Assembly (NCBI RefSeq): GCF_000284315.1
Contig: NC_017094.1
Coordinates: 1,395,486 to 1,459,485, forward strand
Direction of reading: 5' to 3'
Length of the DNA stretch: 64,000 nucleotides
Origin: Leptospirillum ferrooxidans C2-3
GTDB taxonomy: Bacteria; Nitrospirota; Leptospirillia; Leptospirillales; Leptospirillaceae
Part shown: piece by piece, positions 16,220 through 24,892 of the stretch
Numbering within the stretch: position 1 is the first letter of the stretch
How the letters are laid out: each line of letters opens with the position of its first letter
Translations under genes and position numbers: made by a program
The notes under the pieces: model-generated
The model's database searches: none
The model's input: only the letters and a program-made list of their open reading frames with translations
Told to the model about the DNA's origin: nothing

Positions 16220-16543
16220 ATGGGATGGATCAGTGGTGCTCGCAAAAAAACGGCGACGGTCCTGTTGATGTCTCTAGGGTTGCTGTCTCTTCCCCAAATG
16301 GCCTTTGGCGCTCAGAAGGACATCACGCTCAAACTGGGTGGTCAGTATTGCGGGGTTTATCTTGACGATGTGAAACATGCTCTGAGGAAGCTTCATGGCG
16401 TTGGAAACATTTCGTTCAATAGCAGCCAGGACAAAGTAAGCATCGCAGAAGCGTCAGATGGCCCAAAAGAAGCGGATTTAATCAATGCCATCAATAATGT
16501 CAAGGGAGATGGCTGGTACTGTCAGGCCGAATCACTCCACTAG
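16220..16543 (+). CDS. small secreted protein with HMA-like pattern
   Basis: A 107-aa protein. ATG 16220 is chosen because GGAGG precedes it by 5 bp; the longer frame lacks this. Residues 1-30 form a Sec signal peptide ending near FGA-QK. The mature 77 residues read as a beta-alpha-beta domain (DITLKLGGQYCGVYLDDVKH, LRKLHGVGNISFNSSQDKVS) that resembles heavy-metal-associated domains, but with one Cys instead of CxxC at the metal loop and a second Cys near the C-terminus (WYCQAES). A periplasmic metal- or redox-related role is an inference. Confidence 0.7.
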   Translation: MGWISGARKKTATVLLMSLGLLSLPQMAFGAQKDITLKLGGQYCGVYLDDVKHALRKLHGVGNISFNSSQDKVSIAEASDGPKEADLINAINNVKGDGWYCQAESLH

Positions 16544-16564
16544 GGCCTGTTCGCAACTTGAATC

Positions 16565-16582
16565 CATTGAGTTCACTCAATG
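16565..16582. repeat. 8-bp perfect dyad
   Basis: CATTGAGT-tc-ACTCAATG lies 21 bp past the small secreted protein. No function is evident; it is distinct from the terminator downstream. Confidence 0.6.
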
Positions 16583-16648
16583 TTCCGGGGCTCCCTGAAT
16601 ACAGAGGGTTGAGAGGGGGTTCATTACGGAGGTTTGTCTTCAGAAAAA

Positions 16649-16689
16649 GAAAGCCCGGTCGGGATGATTCTTCACCCGACCGGGCTTTC
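16649..16689. terminator. strong bidirectional terminator
   Basis: A 15-bp perfect stem (GAAAGCCCGGTCGGG with CCCGACCGGGCTTTC) with an 11-nt loop sits between two convergent genes. A-rich and T-rich flanks on the two sides allow it to work in both directions. Confidence 0.88.
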
Positions 16690-16726
16690 TTCGGAAAAAA
16701 CAATTGCCTCGGAATGTCTTCAGAAA

Positions 16727-17932
16727 TCAGGTCAGAAGCGCACAGGCTTCTTTCAGCCGTCGCACTCCTTCCTCGAGATTTTCAGGACTCGTCGCAAAAG
16801 ACATTCTCATATGGTGATCGCTTCCAAAAGCCGAACCTGGAACAAGAGCCACCCTTGCTTCCGCCAGGAAAAATTCGGACAGGTCGGTGACGGTTCGGAT
16901 CTCCATGTCCCCAAAACGTTTGCCCAGTAGGCCAGAAACATCCGGAAACGCATAAAAAGCCCCGTCTGGAGGGCTCATTCTAATTCCGTCGATTGCGTTC
17001 AGGCTTTCCAGGAGCATGGCGCGTCTTCTCGTGTATTCTGCGAGCATTGGCTTGAAGTAGATCTCTCCGCTTCTGATCGCCACCACCGCCGCTTTCTGGG
17101 CAATCGAGGTGGGGTTTGAAGCGGTCTGGCTCTGGATGGTCTCAACCGCTTCGATAATTGGAGCGGGGCCGGCAGCATAACCGATTCTCCAGCCGGTCAT
17201 GGCATAGGTCTTCGAAACGCCGTTGACAATGACGGTCCTGTCTCTGATTTCCGGAACGAGAGAAGCGATCGATGAGGTCTCCTGACCGTCAAAAACGATT
17301 TTTTCATAAATCTCATCAGAGATCACAATCAGATTGTGCTTTTTCACAATTTCGGCGATCCGGAGGAGATCCTCTTTCGGAATGATGGCCCCGGAAGGGT
17401 TATTGGGGGAGTTCAGGACCAGCACCCTGGATCGGGGAGTGATCGCTTCGAGAAGAGCTTGCGGCCTCAACCGGAAGCCGTCGGAAGGAAGGCATGGGAC
17501 ACCGATGACCACCCCGCCATTCAAGAGGATCTGATCGGGGTAGGACACCCAGGCCGGAGTCGGAAGAAGGACATGATCGCCCGGGTTGACCAGCGCCTGG
17601 AAGATCTGGAAGAGAGAATGCTTGGCCCCGCTCGAGACAACGATCTCGGATGGTTTGTACACAATCCCCTGATCGCGTTCAAACTTTTCAATGATCGCCG
17701 ATTTGAGCTCTGGAATCCCTCCGACAGCCGTATACTTGGTAAACCCGGACTTCAGAGCGGCAATGGCAGCATCCTTGATGGGTTCGGGTGTATCGAAATC
17801 CGGCTCGCCCCCCGTAAAGTCACGGACATCAATCCCATTGGCCTTCATTTCCCTTGCCCGCGAGGCAAGTTTTAAGGTTGGGGAGGGTTTGAGATTGGAC
17901 AGGCGATCGGCCAGATGGTACGAATGGTTCAT
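16727..17932 (-). CDS. class I aminotransferase (aspartate aminotransferase-like)
   Basis: A 401-aa PLP-dependent fold-type I aminotransferase, close to bacterial aspartate aminotransferases of subgroup 1b. Visible motifs are FTGGEPDFDTP near the N-terminus, NSPNNPSGA, the ISDEIYEKIVFDG segment with the PLP-hydroxyl Asp/Tyr pair, and the lysine Schiff base in GVSKTYAMTGWRIGY. The expected reaction is transamination between aspartate and 2-oxoglutarate; aromatic or prephenate substrates cannot be excluded. ATG 17932 overlaps the stop of coaD by 4 bp, so it is the last gene of an rsmD-coaD-aminotransferase operon. Confidence 0.92.
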   Translation of the reverse strand: MNHSYHLADRLSNLKPSPTLKLASRAREMKANGIDVRDFTGGEPDFDTPEPIKDAAIAALKSGFTKYTAVGGIPELKSAIIEKFERDQGIVYKPSEIVVSSGAKHSLFQIFQALVNPGDHVLLPTPAWVSYPDQILLNGGVVIGVPCLPSDGFRLRPQALLEAITPRSRVLVLNSPNNPSGAIIPKEDLLRIAEIVKKHNLIVISDEIYEKIVFDGQETSSIASLVPEIRDRTVIVNGVSKTYAMTGWRIGYAAGPAPIIEAVETIQSQTASNPTSIAQKAAVVAIRSGEIYFKPMLAEYTRRRAMLLESLNAIDGIRMSPPDGAFYAFPDVSGLLGKRFGDMEIRTVTDLSEFFLAEARVALVPGSAFGSDHHMRMSFATSPENLEEGVRRLKEACALLT

Positions 17933-18423
17933 TTATTTTCTCCGGAAAACTTGTCAAAAAGCGCTTTTTCTACTGCCGGTGGAACGAAAAAAGAGAGATC
18001 CCCACCCAGTTCCGCCACTTCGCGGATCATTGTCGATGTAATAAAAATATATTTCTCGCTTGGCATTAAAAAGACCGTCTCGATTTCTTTCGCAAAGGTC
18101 TGGTTCACCAAAGCCATTCTCAGCTCAAAATCAAAATCCGCAACGGCTCTGACACCCCGGAGAATGGCGCAGGCATCCTTTGAGCGAACGAAGTCGACCA
18201 GCATGGTCGAAAATCCTTCCACTCTGATCACAGGGGGGGGAGCAGGAACAACGGACTGGAGAAGCTTGATGCGTTCTTCCAATGAAAAAAGGGGAGATTT
18301 TCTCAGATTTTCCGCAACAGCGATAATGATTTCGTCGAAAACGGAAAGCCCTCGCGTAAGCATGTCAAGATGACCGTACGTCACAGGATCAAATGTACCG
18401 GGATAAACCGCTCGGCGTATCAC
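17929..18423 (-). CDS. coaD: pantetheine-phosphate adenylyltransferase
   Basis: A 164-aa enzyme that adenylates 4'-phosphopantetheine in CoA synthesis. The nucleotidyltransferase signature YPGTFDPVTYGH (HxGH-type, Gly15-His18 region) and the C-terminal ITSTMIRE motif (family ISSTxxRE) are both present, as is the central ILRGVRAVADFDFELRM block. Length matches the family (about 160). It overlaps rsmD and the aminotransferase gene by 4 bp each. The rsmD-coaD pair is conserved in many bacteria. Confidence 0.97.
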   Translation of the reverse strand: MIRRAVYPGTFDPVTYGHLDMLTRGLSVFDEIIIAVAENLRKSPLFSLEERIKLLQSVVPAPPPVIRVEGFSTMLVDFVRSKDACAILRGVRAVADFDFELRMALVNQTFAKEIETVFLMPSEKYIFITSTMIREVAELGGDLSFFVPPAVEKALFDKFSGENK

Positions 18424-19001
18424 GGATTCACATTACGGGCAAACAAGATACGGCTCTCTCCATAAGATGTGACCTTGGTCTGATGGTCTGGAAAGATTTC
18501 CCGGACCACTCCAGAAGGATCGTCGCGATGAAAATATTCCAGAACGATGATGGATCCCTTTTTTTGGACTATACCACTTGAGGCAAGACACCTCAATAGT
18601 TTCTCCCAGTCGGGATATTCGTAAGGAGGGTCGAGGAAAACAATATCGAAGGGATCACCTTCATATTTTTCCAGAAACGAAAGAACATCTTCCCGGATCA
18701 GCCGTATTCCTGCTTTTTGTATTCTTCGATCGGTCTTTAGAAACTGTTCGAGAGGCAATGCAACCTTCCGGTCTTTTTCAACGAGGAGAACTTCCCGGGC
18801 GCCTCTCGATGCCGCTTCAATCCCCACAGCCCCTGAACCGGCAAAAAGATCCGCAAAAGATCCCATGGAAACAGCATCGCCAAGGCTGTTCAAGAGAGCT
18901 TCTCGGACCTTCTGTGTCGTTGGCCTGGTCTTCGGGTCCGGGACAAAAGGAAGGGACATCCCCTTCAAAATACCTGACTGAATCCGGATCATGTGCCACA
19001 A
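18420..19001 (-). CDS. rsmD: 16S rRNA (guanine-966 N2)-methyltransferase
   Basis: A 193-aa SAM-dependent methyltransferase that modifies G966 of 16S rRNA in assembled 30S subunits. It shows RTTxxKVREALLNSL near the N-terminus (here RPTTQKVREALLNSL), the SAM motif ADLFAGSGAVGIEAASRG and the catalytic DPPY in IVFLDPPYEYP. The start may be TTG 19001 or ATG 18992; neither has a good ribosome site. The start lies within 10 bp of a strong terminator, so most transcription from upstream should stop before it. Confidence 0.93.
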   Translation of the reverse strand: MWHMIRIQSGILKGMSLPFVPDPKTRPTTQKVREALLNSLGDAVSMGSFADLFAGSGAVGIEAASRGAREVLLVEKDRKVALPLEQFLKTDRRIQKAGIRLIREDVLSFLEKYEGDPFDIVFLDPPYEYPDWEKLLRCLASSGIVQKKGSIIVLEYFHRDDPSGVVREIFPDHQTKVTSYGESRILFARNVNP

Positions 19002-19002
19002 A

Positions 19003-19036
19003 AAAAGGGAGTCCCCTGAGGGACTCCCTTTTCCCT
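19003..19036. terminator. strong bidirectional-type terminator before rsmD
   Basis: AAAAGGGAGTCCC-ctga-GGGACTCCCTTTT forms a 13-bp stem with flanking A and T runs. It ends the secreted peptidoglycan-binding gene and directly abuts rsmD. Confidence 0.9.
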
Positions 19037-19055
19037 AAATTCGGGATGGACGTTA

Positions 19056-19526
19056 TTAAAGTCCAAGTGCTTTTTTGGTTGCTGCATCCACGCGACCGGT
19101 TACATTCATCTTGTGGACCTTCTGGTAATCCATAAGAGCTTTCCGGCTGGCTGGCCCAAAGAAACCATCGGCCTTGATTTTGGCACCCTTGGCGATAAGG
19201 GCTTTCTGCACTTTCATCATGTAGGCGGAAGCTTTGCGCTTTCCAGCCTTGACCATGTGGCGACCCATTTTCTTGCCGCTTTTGACAACCTTTCCGGAAG
19301 TCTTTTTCACCTCTTTTTTGGTTGCCTTCACATCGGCGCCTGCTGCTGACTTGACATCACCAGCCATACCCTGGACAGGAGCCATCGGAGCGGCAGCCGG
19401 ATCGGCAAAGGCGGGGGTTCCGACGGTCATGCTCTGAAAGGACAAGGCAAAAATGGCCATACCTGAAATGGCGGCGGTAAAAGCTATTCCGGTTTTGGCT
19501 CCAAAAAAACGGCCGAATTTCTTCAT
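19056..19526 (-). CDS. secreted Lys-rich protein with peptidoglycan-binding domain
   Basis: A 156-aa protein. The N-terminal signal peptide (MKKFGRFFGAKTGIAFTAAI onward) ends around AFA-DP. A Lys/Ala-rich linker follows (about residues 45-105). The C-terminal peptidoglycan-binding type 1 repeat (VQKALIAKGAKIKADGFFGP, then SRKALMDYQKVHKMNVTGRV) has the usual GxxDGxFGPxTxxALxxFQ pattern. ATG 19526 is chosen because AGGAGGTAAG lies 8 bp upstream. It would act in the periplasm, holding cell wall. It is monocistronic: a structured leader is upstream and a strong terminator downstream. Confidence 0.85.
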   Translation of the reverse strand: MKKFGRFFGAKTGIAFTAAISGMAIFALSFQSMTVGTPAFADPAAAPMAPVQGMAGDVKSAAGADVKATKKEVKKTSGKVVKSGKKMGRHMVKAGKRKASAYMMKVQKALIAKGAKIKADGFFGPASRKALMDYQKVHKMNVTGRVDAATKKALGL

Positions 19527-19573
19527 GTTCAGACTTACCTCCTGAGAAAACCTCATCATGGATCACTCGATCC

Positions 19574-19605
19574 CCGGTTATTCCCGCTTTATTGCGGGGA
19601 ACCGG
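19574..19605 (-). promoter_or_regulatory. nested hairpin in the leader of the peptidoglycan-binding gene
   Basis: CCGGTT pairs with AACCGG around an inner stem (TTCCCGC with GCGGGGAA, loop TTTATT on the plus strand). It lies about 50-80 bp before the start codon, so it would fold in the 5' leader. It may stabilise the transcript; no riboswitch family is recognised. Confidence 0.5.
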
Positions 19606-19669
19606 TAGTTATCCTATCAACACCATGGAGAGTAGTCAAGAAAAATTCGCTTTGAATATCGGGATTTCG

Positions 19670-20341
19670 TCACACCTTTCTGTAACGCAAATCACAGATT
19701 GGCCCCATCCCTCCTGCCGGACGTATGACACGAGGGCTCCCCTTCGACAGGTCAAGAATGGGAGAGATCCTGCTGGCGTTTTTCTCCTCTGAAGAGACGA
19801 TCCCTCCGAGATCGGGAAAAAGCGACCGGATTTCCTCCATGGAGACAAGCGGAGGAGATCCGGAAATATTGAGACTTGTTCCGGTAATGGGAGTTTTCAG
19901 ATAAGAGAGAAAAGATCGAAGGACCGGATCCCGGGGAATCCGGAATGCCACGCCTCCGTTTCGGCTCATCCCCAGAGAAACTGCCAGATGTTTGGCCGGA
20001 AGGACCAACGTTATAAATGCCGGCCAGGAGTCCACCCAAACCTTGCACCAGGGAGAATGAGGGAGAACTGCGAATGGAAGAATGGCCGACAGGCTCCCGA
20101 CCATATAGAGAAAAGGTTTTTGAGACGGCCTTCGTTTGATCCGGTGAACATTGGAAAGAAAAAAGCCTTCCTGTGGATCGATCCCGCTCCCGGATGGATT
20201 GAACGGGAGGTCCATTGGAGACTCGGCAAGACACCATGAGTCCTCCAGCGGGACAGCCAGAACCTCCCCCCTCCGGAGTGCCTCCCGGATGGACCACCAT
20301 CCGGAGCGCTCCGATAGAGAGGGATAAACGGCAACACTCAC
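19670..20341 (-). CDS. Sua5/YrdC/TsaC-like threonylcarbamoyl-AMP synthase
   Basis: A 223-aa protein of the Sua5/YciO/YrdC fold, which makes threonylcarbamoyl-AMP for t6A37 of tRNA. Supporting segments are KRRPSQKPF (binding KRxxxKP), WPAFITLVLPA (family WPGPxTxVL), VAFRIPRDPVLRSFL and TPITGTSLNISG (family PITGTSANxSG). The N-terminus is more divergent than usual (SWCLAESP where GLxAxA is expected). The start is GTG 20341, overlapping purD by 4 bp. The divergence leaves room for a paralogue of different specificity. Confidence 0.8.
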   Translation of the reverse strand: MSVAVYPSLSERSGWWSIREALRRGEVLAVPLEDSWCLAESPMDLPFNPSGSGIDPQEGFFLSNVHRIKRRPSQKPFLYMVGSLSAILPFAVLPHSPWCKVWVDSWPAFITLVLPAKHLAVSLGMSRNGGVAFRIPRDPVLRSFLSYLKTPITGTSLNISGSPPLVSMEEIRSLFPDLGGIVSSEEKNASRISPILDLSKGSPRVIRPAGGMGPICDLRYRKV

Positions 20342-21639
20342 AAAGGTTCATTGCTTTCGGAAAGGGCAATATCCGAACGGTAGTGGCCTCCGGGAAGATG
20401 AAGGAGTTCAAGGGCCGAATAGGCCAGGGCCCGGGCAGCTTGGAGAGAGTCCCCTTCCGCCGAAACCGTCAGAACCCTTCCGCCTGAGGAGACAAGATCC
20501 GTTTTACCTCCGCCGGGAGCAAGGGATATTCCTGCGGAATAGACACTCACCGATTCCAGCTTCCGGACTTTATCAATCCCGATGATACGACCGCCGGTCA
20601 CCGGTTTTTCCGGGTATCCGGGAGAGGCCAGAACGACCCCTACCGTTGGCTTTCCCTTAAATGGATGGCTAGTGGGCAAGGATCCCCTGGCGAGACCCTC
20701 CATCAGATCGGCAAACCCTTCCCCTACCTGGGGAAGAAGCACCTGAGCCTCCGGATCGCCGAATCTGGCATTGAACTCGAGAACCATAATCCCTGATGCT
20801 GTTTTCATCAGACCGGCATAGAGGAAACCCATAAAGGGAGTCCCGTTTTTTTTAAGACCCCATAGGCACCGTTCAATCACCATGCGGGCAGACTCATCAT
20901 CCTGGGATGTCCATCCCGGGACGGGGGTCAGCGCCCCCATTCCACCGGTGTTCGGGCCGGTGTCCCCGTCTCCGACGCGTTTAAAGTCTCTGGCCGTTGG
21001 AAAAGGCAGAAAGCGTTCCCCGTCTGTCATGACAATATAGGAGACCTCTGGACCCGATAGCCCCTTTTCAGCATAGATCCTGCCGACATTCTGCTTTTTG
21101 CCTTCCCGGTCAAAATAGCGATCCAGAACCTCATCGAGATCATCTGGATTTTTCATGACCCAGACACCCTTCCCCTGGGCCAGTCCATCCTCTTTCAGGA
21201 CAAGGGGATATCCCCACTTTCTGACCAGAGTCCGGATCTCTTCAACCGTCGTCACCTCCGAAAACTCGGCGGTCGGGATTCCGGACTGCTTCATGATCTC
21301 CTTGGCAAACAGTTTCGACCCCTCAATACGTGCCGCCTCTGAAGTCGGTCCCACAACAGGAATCGATCTTGACTTCAGACAGTCCGCGAGTCCCGCGACC
21401 AAAGGCTTTTCAGGACCAATGATGACCACATCCGGCTTTTCGGCAGCGATCCGCTCGGATGCCTCTTTCGGATCGTCGGGGAAGGACGGAAGAAAACCAA
21501 GACGACCATCGTCCATACCCGGATTTCCCGGAGAAACAAGAACATCCGCCCCGGAAGAAAGGGAAAGGACATGGGACAAGGCATGTTCCCGTCCCCCCTG
21601 CCCGACAACAATAAACTTTTTTGGGGATCTTTTTGACAT
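20338..21639 (-). CDS. purD: phosphoribosylamine-glycine ligase
   Basis: A 433-aa ATP-grasp enzyme of purine synthesis that ligates glycine to 5-phosphoribosylamine. Motifs are VVGQGGREHALSHVL at the N-terminus, GSKLFAKEIMKQSGIPTAEF, the grasp loop PLVLKEDGLAQGKGVWV, and the metal-binding EFNARFGDPEAQVLLP. The frame extends to 21678, but ATG 21639 is preferred: AGAAGGTG lies 7-8 bp upstream and the family starts just before VVGxGGREHA. It follows purH by 88 bp and overlaps the Sua5-like gene. Confidence 0.96.
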   Translation of the reverse strand: MSKRSPKKFIVVGQGGREHALSHVLSLSSGADVLVSPGNPGMDDGRLGFLPSFPDDPKEASERIAAEKPDVVIIGPEKPLVAGLADCLKSRSIPVVGPTSEAARIEGSKLFAKEIMKQSGIPTAEFSEVTTVEEIRTLVRKWGYPLVLKEDGLAQGKGVWVMKNPDDLDEVLDRYFDREGKKQNVGRIYAEKGLSGPEVSYIVMTDGERFLPFPTARDFKRVGDGDTGPNTGGMGALTPVPGWTSQDDESARMVIERCLWGLKKNGTPFMGFLYAGLMKTASGIMVLEFNARFGDPEAQVLLPQVGEGFADLMEGLARGSLPTSHPFKGKPTVGVVLASPGYPEKPVTGGRIIGIDKVRKLESVSVYSAGISLAPGGGKTDLVSSGGRVLTVSAEGDSLQAARALAYSALELLHLPGGHYRSDIALSESNEPL

Positions 21640-21727
21640 AGTGTGTTTCACCTTCTTGAAAATGGGCCCCCTGGCCATCTTGAAAGATGGCCGACAGGAG
21701 CCCTTTATATGGCCGAATCAGAATGAA

Positions 21728-23305
21728 TCAATGGCGGAAGTGGCGCATCCCGGTCAGAATCATGAACATGCCGTGATCTTTCACCGCCTGGAAAACCTCG
21801 GCGTCTCTGATGGAGCCGCCCGGCTGGATGATTCCGGCGACCCCCAGTTTGGCAGCCTCATCGATACCGTCTCTGAACGGAAAAAAGGCATCGGAGGCCA
21901 GAATGGTTCCCTGAGTGCTTCGAGTCGCCTTCATTCCCGAAAGACGGACCGAATCGACACGACTCATCTGTCCTGCTCCAATCCCGATGGTCATGCGGTC
22001 CTTCACCAGGATAATCGCATTGGACTTCACATGCTTTCCGACAGCAAAGGCAAAAAGGGCATCGGCCACCTGTGCATCGGTCGGCTTGATATCCCCCTCA
22101 AACTTTAGATCGGAAAGGGGTGGAGCCACCAGGGTATCCGGCGTCTGGACCAGGAAGGCTCCATCGATGTTTCGAAGATCCAGTCCCCGTTTCGAAGAGG
22201 ATTCCATTTTCAGGACAAGAAGGCGGATATCCTTCTTCTTCATCAGAATGTCCAGAGCGTCCTTGCTAAATCCGGGAGCGATCACCACTTCAAGGAAAAT
22301 CTTTGACATCTCCTGGGCCGTTTCCTGATCGACCGGACGATTGGTGGCGACAACACCTCCGAAAGAAGAGACCGGATCGGTATCCCTGGCCTGGATATAA
22401 GCTGATAAAAGAGTCTTTCCGAGAGAAACACCGCAGGGATTATTATGCTTGACGATCACGACCGACGGATCAGAAAACTCCGAAACGAGAGACCACGCCG
22501 CCTGAGCATCCAGAAAATTGTTGTAGGAAAGCTCTTTTCCATGAAGTTTGGAAGCATTGGCAAAACCGGTCCTTTCCCCGGCCGGAGCATAAAGAGCCGC
22601 GGCCTGATGGGGGTTTTCCCCATAGCGCAGAGACTGGATCTTCGTAAGGGACAGGGAAAGTGTCTCCTGAAGCTGCGACTCGGAGGTTTGAGTCTCCTCT
22701 CCAGAAAGCAGCCCTTCAAAATACAGCGCAATTCTCCGGTCATATTCCCCGGTGGTGGCAAAGGCCTTCCTGGCGAGATTCCGTCGAATATCCATCCCGA
22801 TTTCCGGTCCTTTCTCAAGAAGCGGGAGGATCATTTCATAATCGGACGGATCGGTCAGAACCAGGACCGACTCATGATTTTTGGAAGCAGAACGGATCAT
22901 TGACGGGCCGCCGATATCGATTTGTTCAATCGCTTCCTCTGGTGTGACACCTGGCTTTAAAATCGTCTTCGCAAATGGGTAAAGATTGACGACGACCATA
23001 TCGATTGGGCGAATCTGATGTTTTTCCATGGCGGACATATGCTCGGGATTGTTCCGGAGTCCAAGAAGCCCCCCATGAATAGCCGGATGAAGCGTCTTGA
23101 CCCGGCCATCCATCATCTCCGGAAAGTTTGTGACAGAAGAGACGTCGGTGACCTCTACGCCATTTTCCCGAAGGTGTTTGGCGGTGCCCCCCGTGGAGAG
23201 AATTTCCATGCCGAGATTCTTGAGACCTTTCGCAAAAGGCACAATCCCCGTCTTGTCAGAAACACTGATCAGTGCCCGTTTATGATTCCAGCTTTTTGTC
23301 TGCAT
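21728..23305 (-). CDS. purH: bifunctional AICAR formyltransferase/IMP cyclohydrolase
   Basis: A 525-aa enzyme for the last two steps of IMP synthesis. The N-terminal MGS-like cyclohydrolase domain (ALISVSDKTGIVPFAKGL, STGGTAKHLRENGV, MDGRVKTLHPAIHGGLL) is followed by the AICAR transformylase domain (KIQSLRYGENPHQAAALY, VKHNNPCGVSLG, and SDAFFPFRDGIDEAAKLGV). Length is typical. Together with purD it forms a small purine operon on the minus strand. Confidence 0.97.
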   Translation of the reverse strand: MQTKSWNHKRALISVSDKTGIVPFAKGLKNLGMEILSTGGTAKHLRENGVEVTDVSSVTNFPEMMDGRVKTLHPAIHGGLLGLRNNPEHMSAMEKHQIRPIDMVVVNLYPFAKTILKPGVTPEEAIEQIDIGGPSMIRSASKNHESVLVLTDPSDYEMILPLLEKGPEIGMDIRRNLARKAFATTGEYDRRIALYFEGLLSGEETQTSESQLQETLSLSLTKIQSLRYGENPHQAAALYAPAGERTGFANASKLHGKELSYNNFLDAQAAWSLVSEFSDPSVVIVKHNNPCGVSLGKTLLSAYIQARDTDPVSSFGGVVATNRPVDQETAQEMSKIFLEVVIAPGFSKDALDILMKKKDIRLLVLKMESSSKRGLDLRNIDGAFLVQTPDTLVAPPLSDLKFEGDIKPTDAQVADALFAFAVGKHVKSNAIILVKDRMTIGIGAGQMSRVDSVRLSGMKATRSTQGTILASDAFFPFRDGIDEAAKLGVAGIIQPGGSIRDAEVFQAVKDHGMFMILTGMRHFRH

Positions 23306-23359
23306 CGGTCGTTGACTCCTTCAGGATGGCTAATGTGTGGAAAAATGGCTTTTCATCTT

Positions 23360-24892
23360 TCAAGAAGCGGACTTTCCCGCTCCGAAAGGGTTTTTGAAAG
23401 AGGGGATCAGGTATAGATCCACTTCCAGTATGGGAAGACTGGAAAGAGCTCCTCTTCTCGGGATTTCAAGTGTCTTCAGGTAAACAGGCTCTCCCCACTT
23501 TCCGCCGAGTTCCTCGAAAAAATGGCCATGAGGACCATTCTGAACGAGAAGAACGGGTTTTCCCAAAAGTCCTTGCGCTTCATTTGCCGTGATCTCTGTT
23601 GTCCGGAAGTGGCGGACCGGGTGAACCTGATAGACTGGTGTTCGGCCATACTCCAGAAATTTCAGCTCCCCTGTGTTGGTGTACCCGTCCGAGATCCATC
23701 CCGCCGGCCGATCTCCGGAAGGAAGCGATGCAACGACCTCCCTGATCTCCCTGTCGAGCATCCGGTAGCCGTGGAGTCTCCCGGTCGGATCTCTCTGGGG
23801 ATTCAGGGGGATGACAGGAACCAACGCCTGAACGGAAACGAGCCCTACCATAAAACACCCGAGACCCACAGAAAACAGTACGAATTTACGGAGACGATCG
23901 GTGGCTTCAAGCCATCTGGGAATCAGGGCGCCCAAAATGACAAAAGCACCAAGATAGCCTTCCACAGCCCAGTTCGCCTCCACTTTTCCGTGAAGGGCCG
24001 AATAACCGAAGAAAAAAAGGACAGGATAGGAGATCAGCCAAAGATAGAATTCCGGATCGGAGATTTTTCCGGAGACCCATCTCGAGAACCCTCTCCAGCC
24101 GGCCGCCAGAACCATGAGAAAAATTCCGGGGGTCAACATCAGAAGCTGTCCGCCCAGATAATCGGGAACGGTCTGCCAAGGTGGCGACTGATGAAGACCC
24201 ATGCCATGGTGCCACTGAAAAAGATAGGAGGCCCATCCATGATTTTTATTCCACAGAACATCCGGCAGGAAGACCAGAAAGGCAATCCCGACAGAGAGGA
24301 GAACGACGGGTGAATAGATCCACTTTCTCCTCTGGGGAAGCAACAGCAGGTACAGTCCGATTTCCGGCAAAAGAAGGATCATCGGATATTTGGCCAAAAG
24401 CCCCAACCCGAACAAAAGACCGGAGAAAAGGATGGTCCCCTTCCGGTTTTCCGTAATCCCCCTGTAAAAAGCCAGCGCTGTCCAAAAGTACAGGACGACC
24501 TCCGGGGTGTCCGGGGTCATCAGGAATCCTCCTGCCGAAAAGAGGATGGTCACGTTGATGATCACCACCGACCAGAGACCTGCCCAACGGTCTCTCAGAA
24601 GGGTTTTTCCTGCCCAATAGAGCATGAAGGCAAGCATGATCGTTGAAATAAGAGGAAAAAACCGGATCGCAAAAATATTGTTCCCGAATAAATCCGTACA
24701 GCCCCGTATAATCCAGGCGATCAGGGGCGGATGATCGAAATAGCCCCCCTGGGGAGATAGCGACCATGTCCAGTAATAGGCCTCATCCGGGGCAAGCCCT
24801 GTTCCAAGTGAAAGGGCCAGATGGAGAAGAAGGCTTCCCATCGTGACAACAATGGCAATACGCCCGGGATGGCGATTGAAAAACTCTTTCAA
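23360..24892 (-). CDS. GT39/GT83-type membrane glycosyltransferase
   Basis: A 510-aa multi-pass inner-membrane protein (about 10-12 helices) of the ArnT/PMT superfamily, which uses polyprenyl-phosphate sugars on the periplasmic face. The catalytic Asp-Glu pair is at residues 36-37 (GTGLAPDEAYYWTW) in the first periplasmic loop, followed by GGYFDHPPLIAW. The C-terminal 150 residues form a soluble domain. It overlaps the upstream GT2 gene by ATGA; that gene resembles dolichol-phosphate-mannose synthase, which could supply its lipid-linked sugar donor. Acceptor and sugar are unknown. Confidence 0.88.
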   Translation of the reverse strand: MKEFFNRHPGRIAIVVTMGSLLLHLALSLGTGLAPDEAYYWTWSLSPQGGYFDHPPLIAWIIRGCTDLFGNNIFAIRFFPLISTIMLAFMLYWAGKTLLRDRWAGLWSVVIINVTILFSAGGFLMTPDTPEVVLYFWTALAFYRGITENRKGTILFSGLLFGLGLLAKYPMILLLPEIGLYLLLLPQRRKWIYSPVVLLSVGIAFLVFLPDVLWNKNHGWASYLFQWHHGMGLHQSPPWQTVPDYLGGQLLMLTPGIFLMVLAAGWRGFSRWVSGKISDPEFYLWLISYPVLFFFGYSALHGKVEANWAVEGYLGAFVILGALIPRWLEATDRLRKFVLFSVGLGCFMVGLVSVQALVPVIPLNPQRDPTGRLHGYRMLDREIREVVASLPSGDRPAGWISDGYTNTGELKFLEYGRTPVYQVHPVRHFRTTEITANEAQGLLGKPVLLVQNGPHGHFFEELGGKWGEPVYLKTLEIPRRGALSSLPILEVDLYLIPSFKNPFGAGKSAS

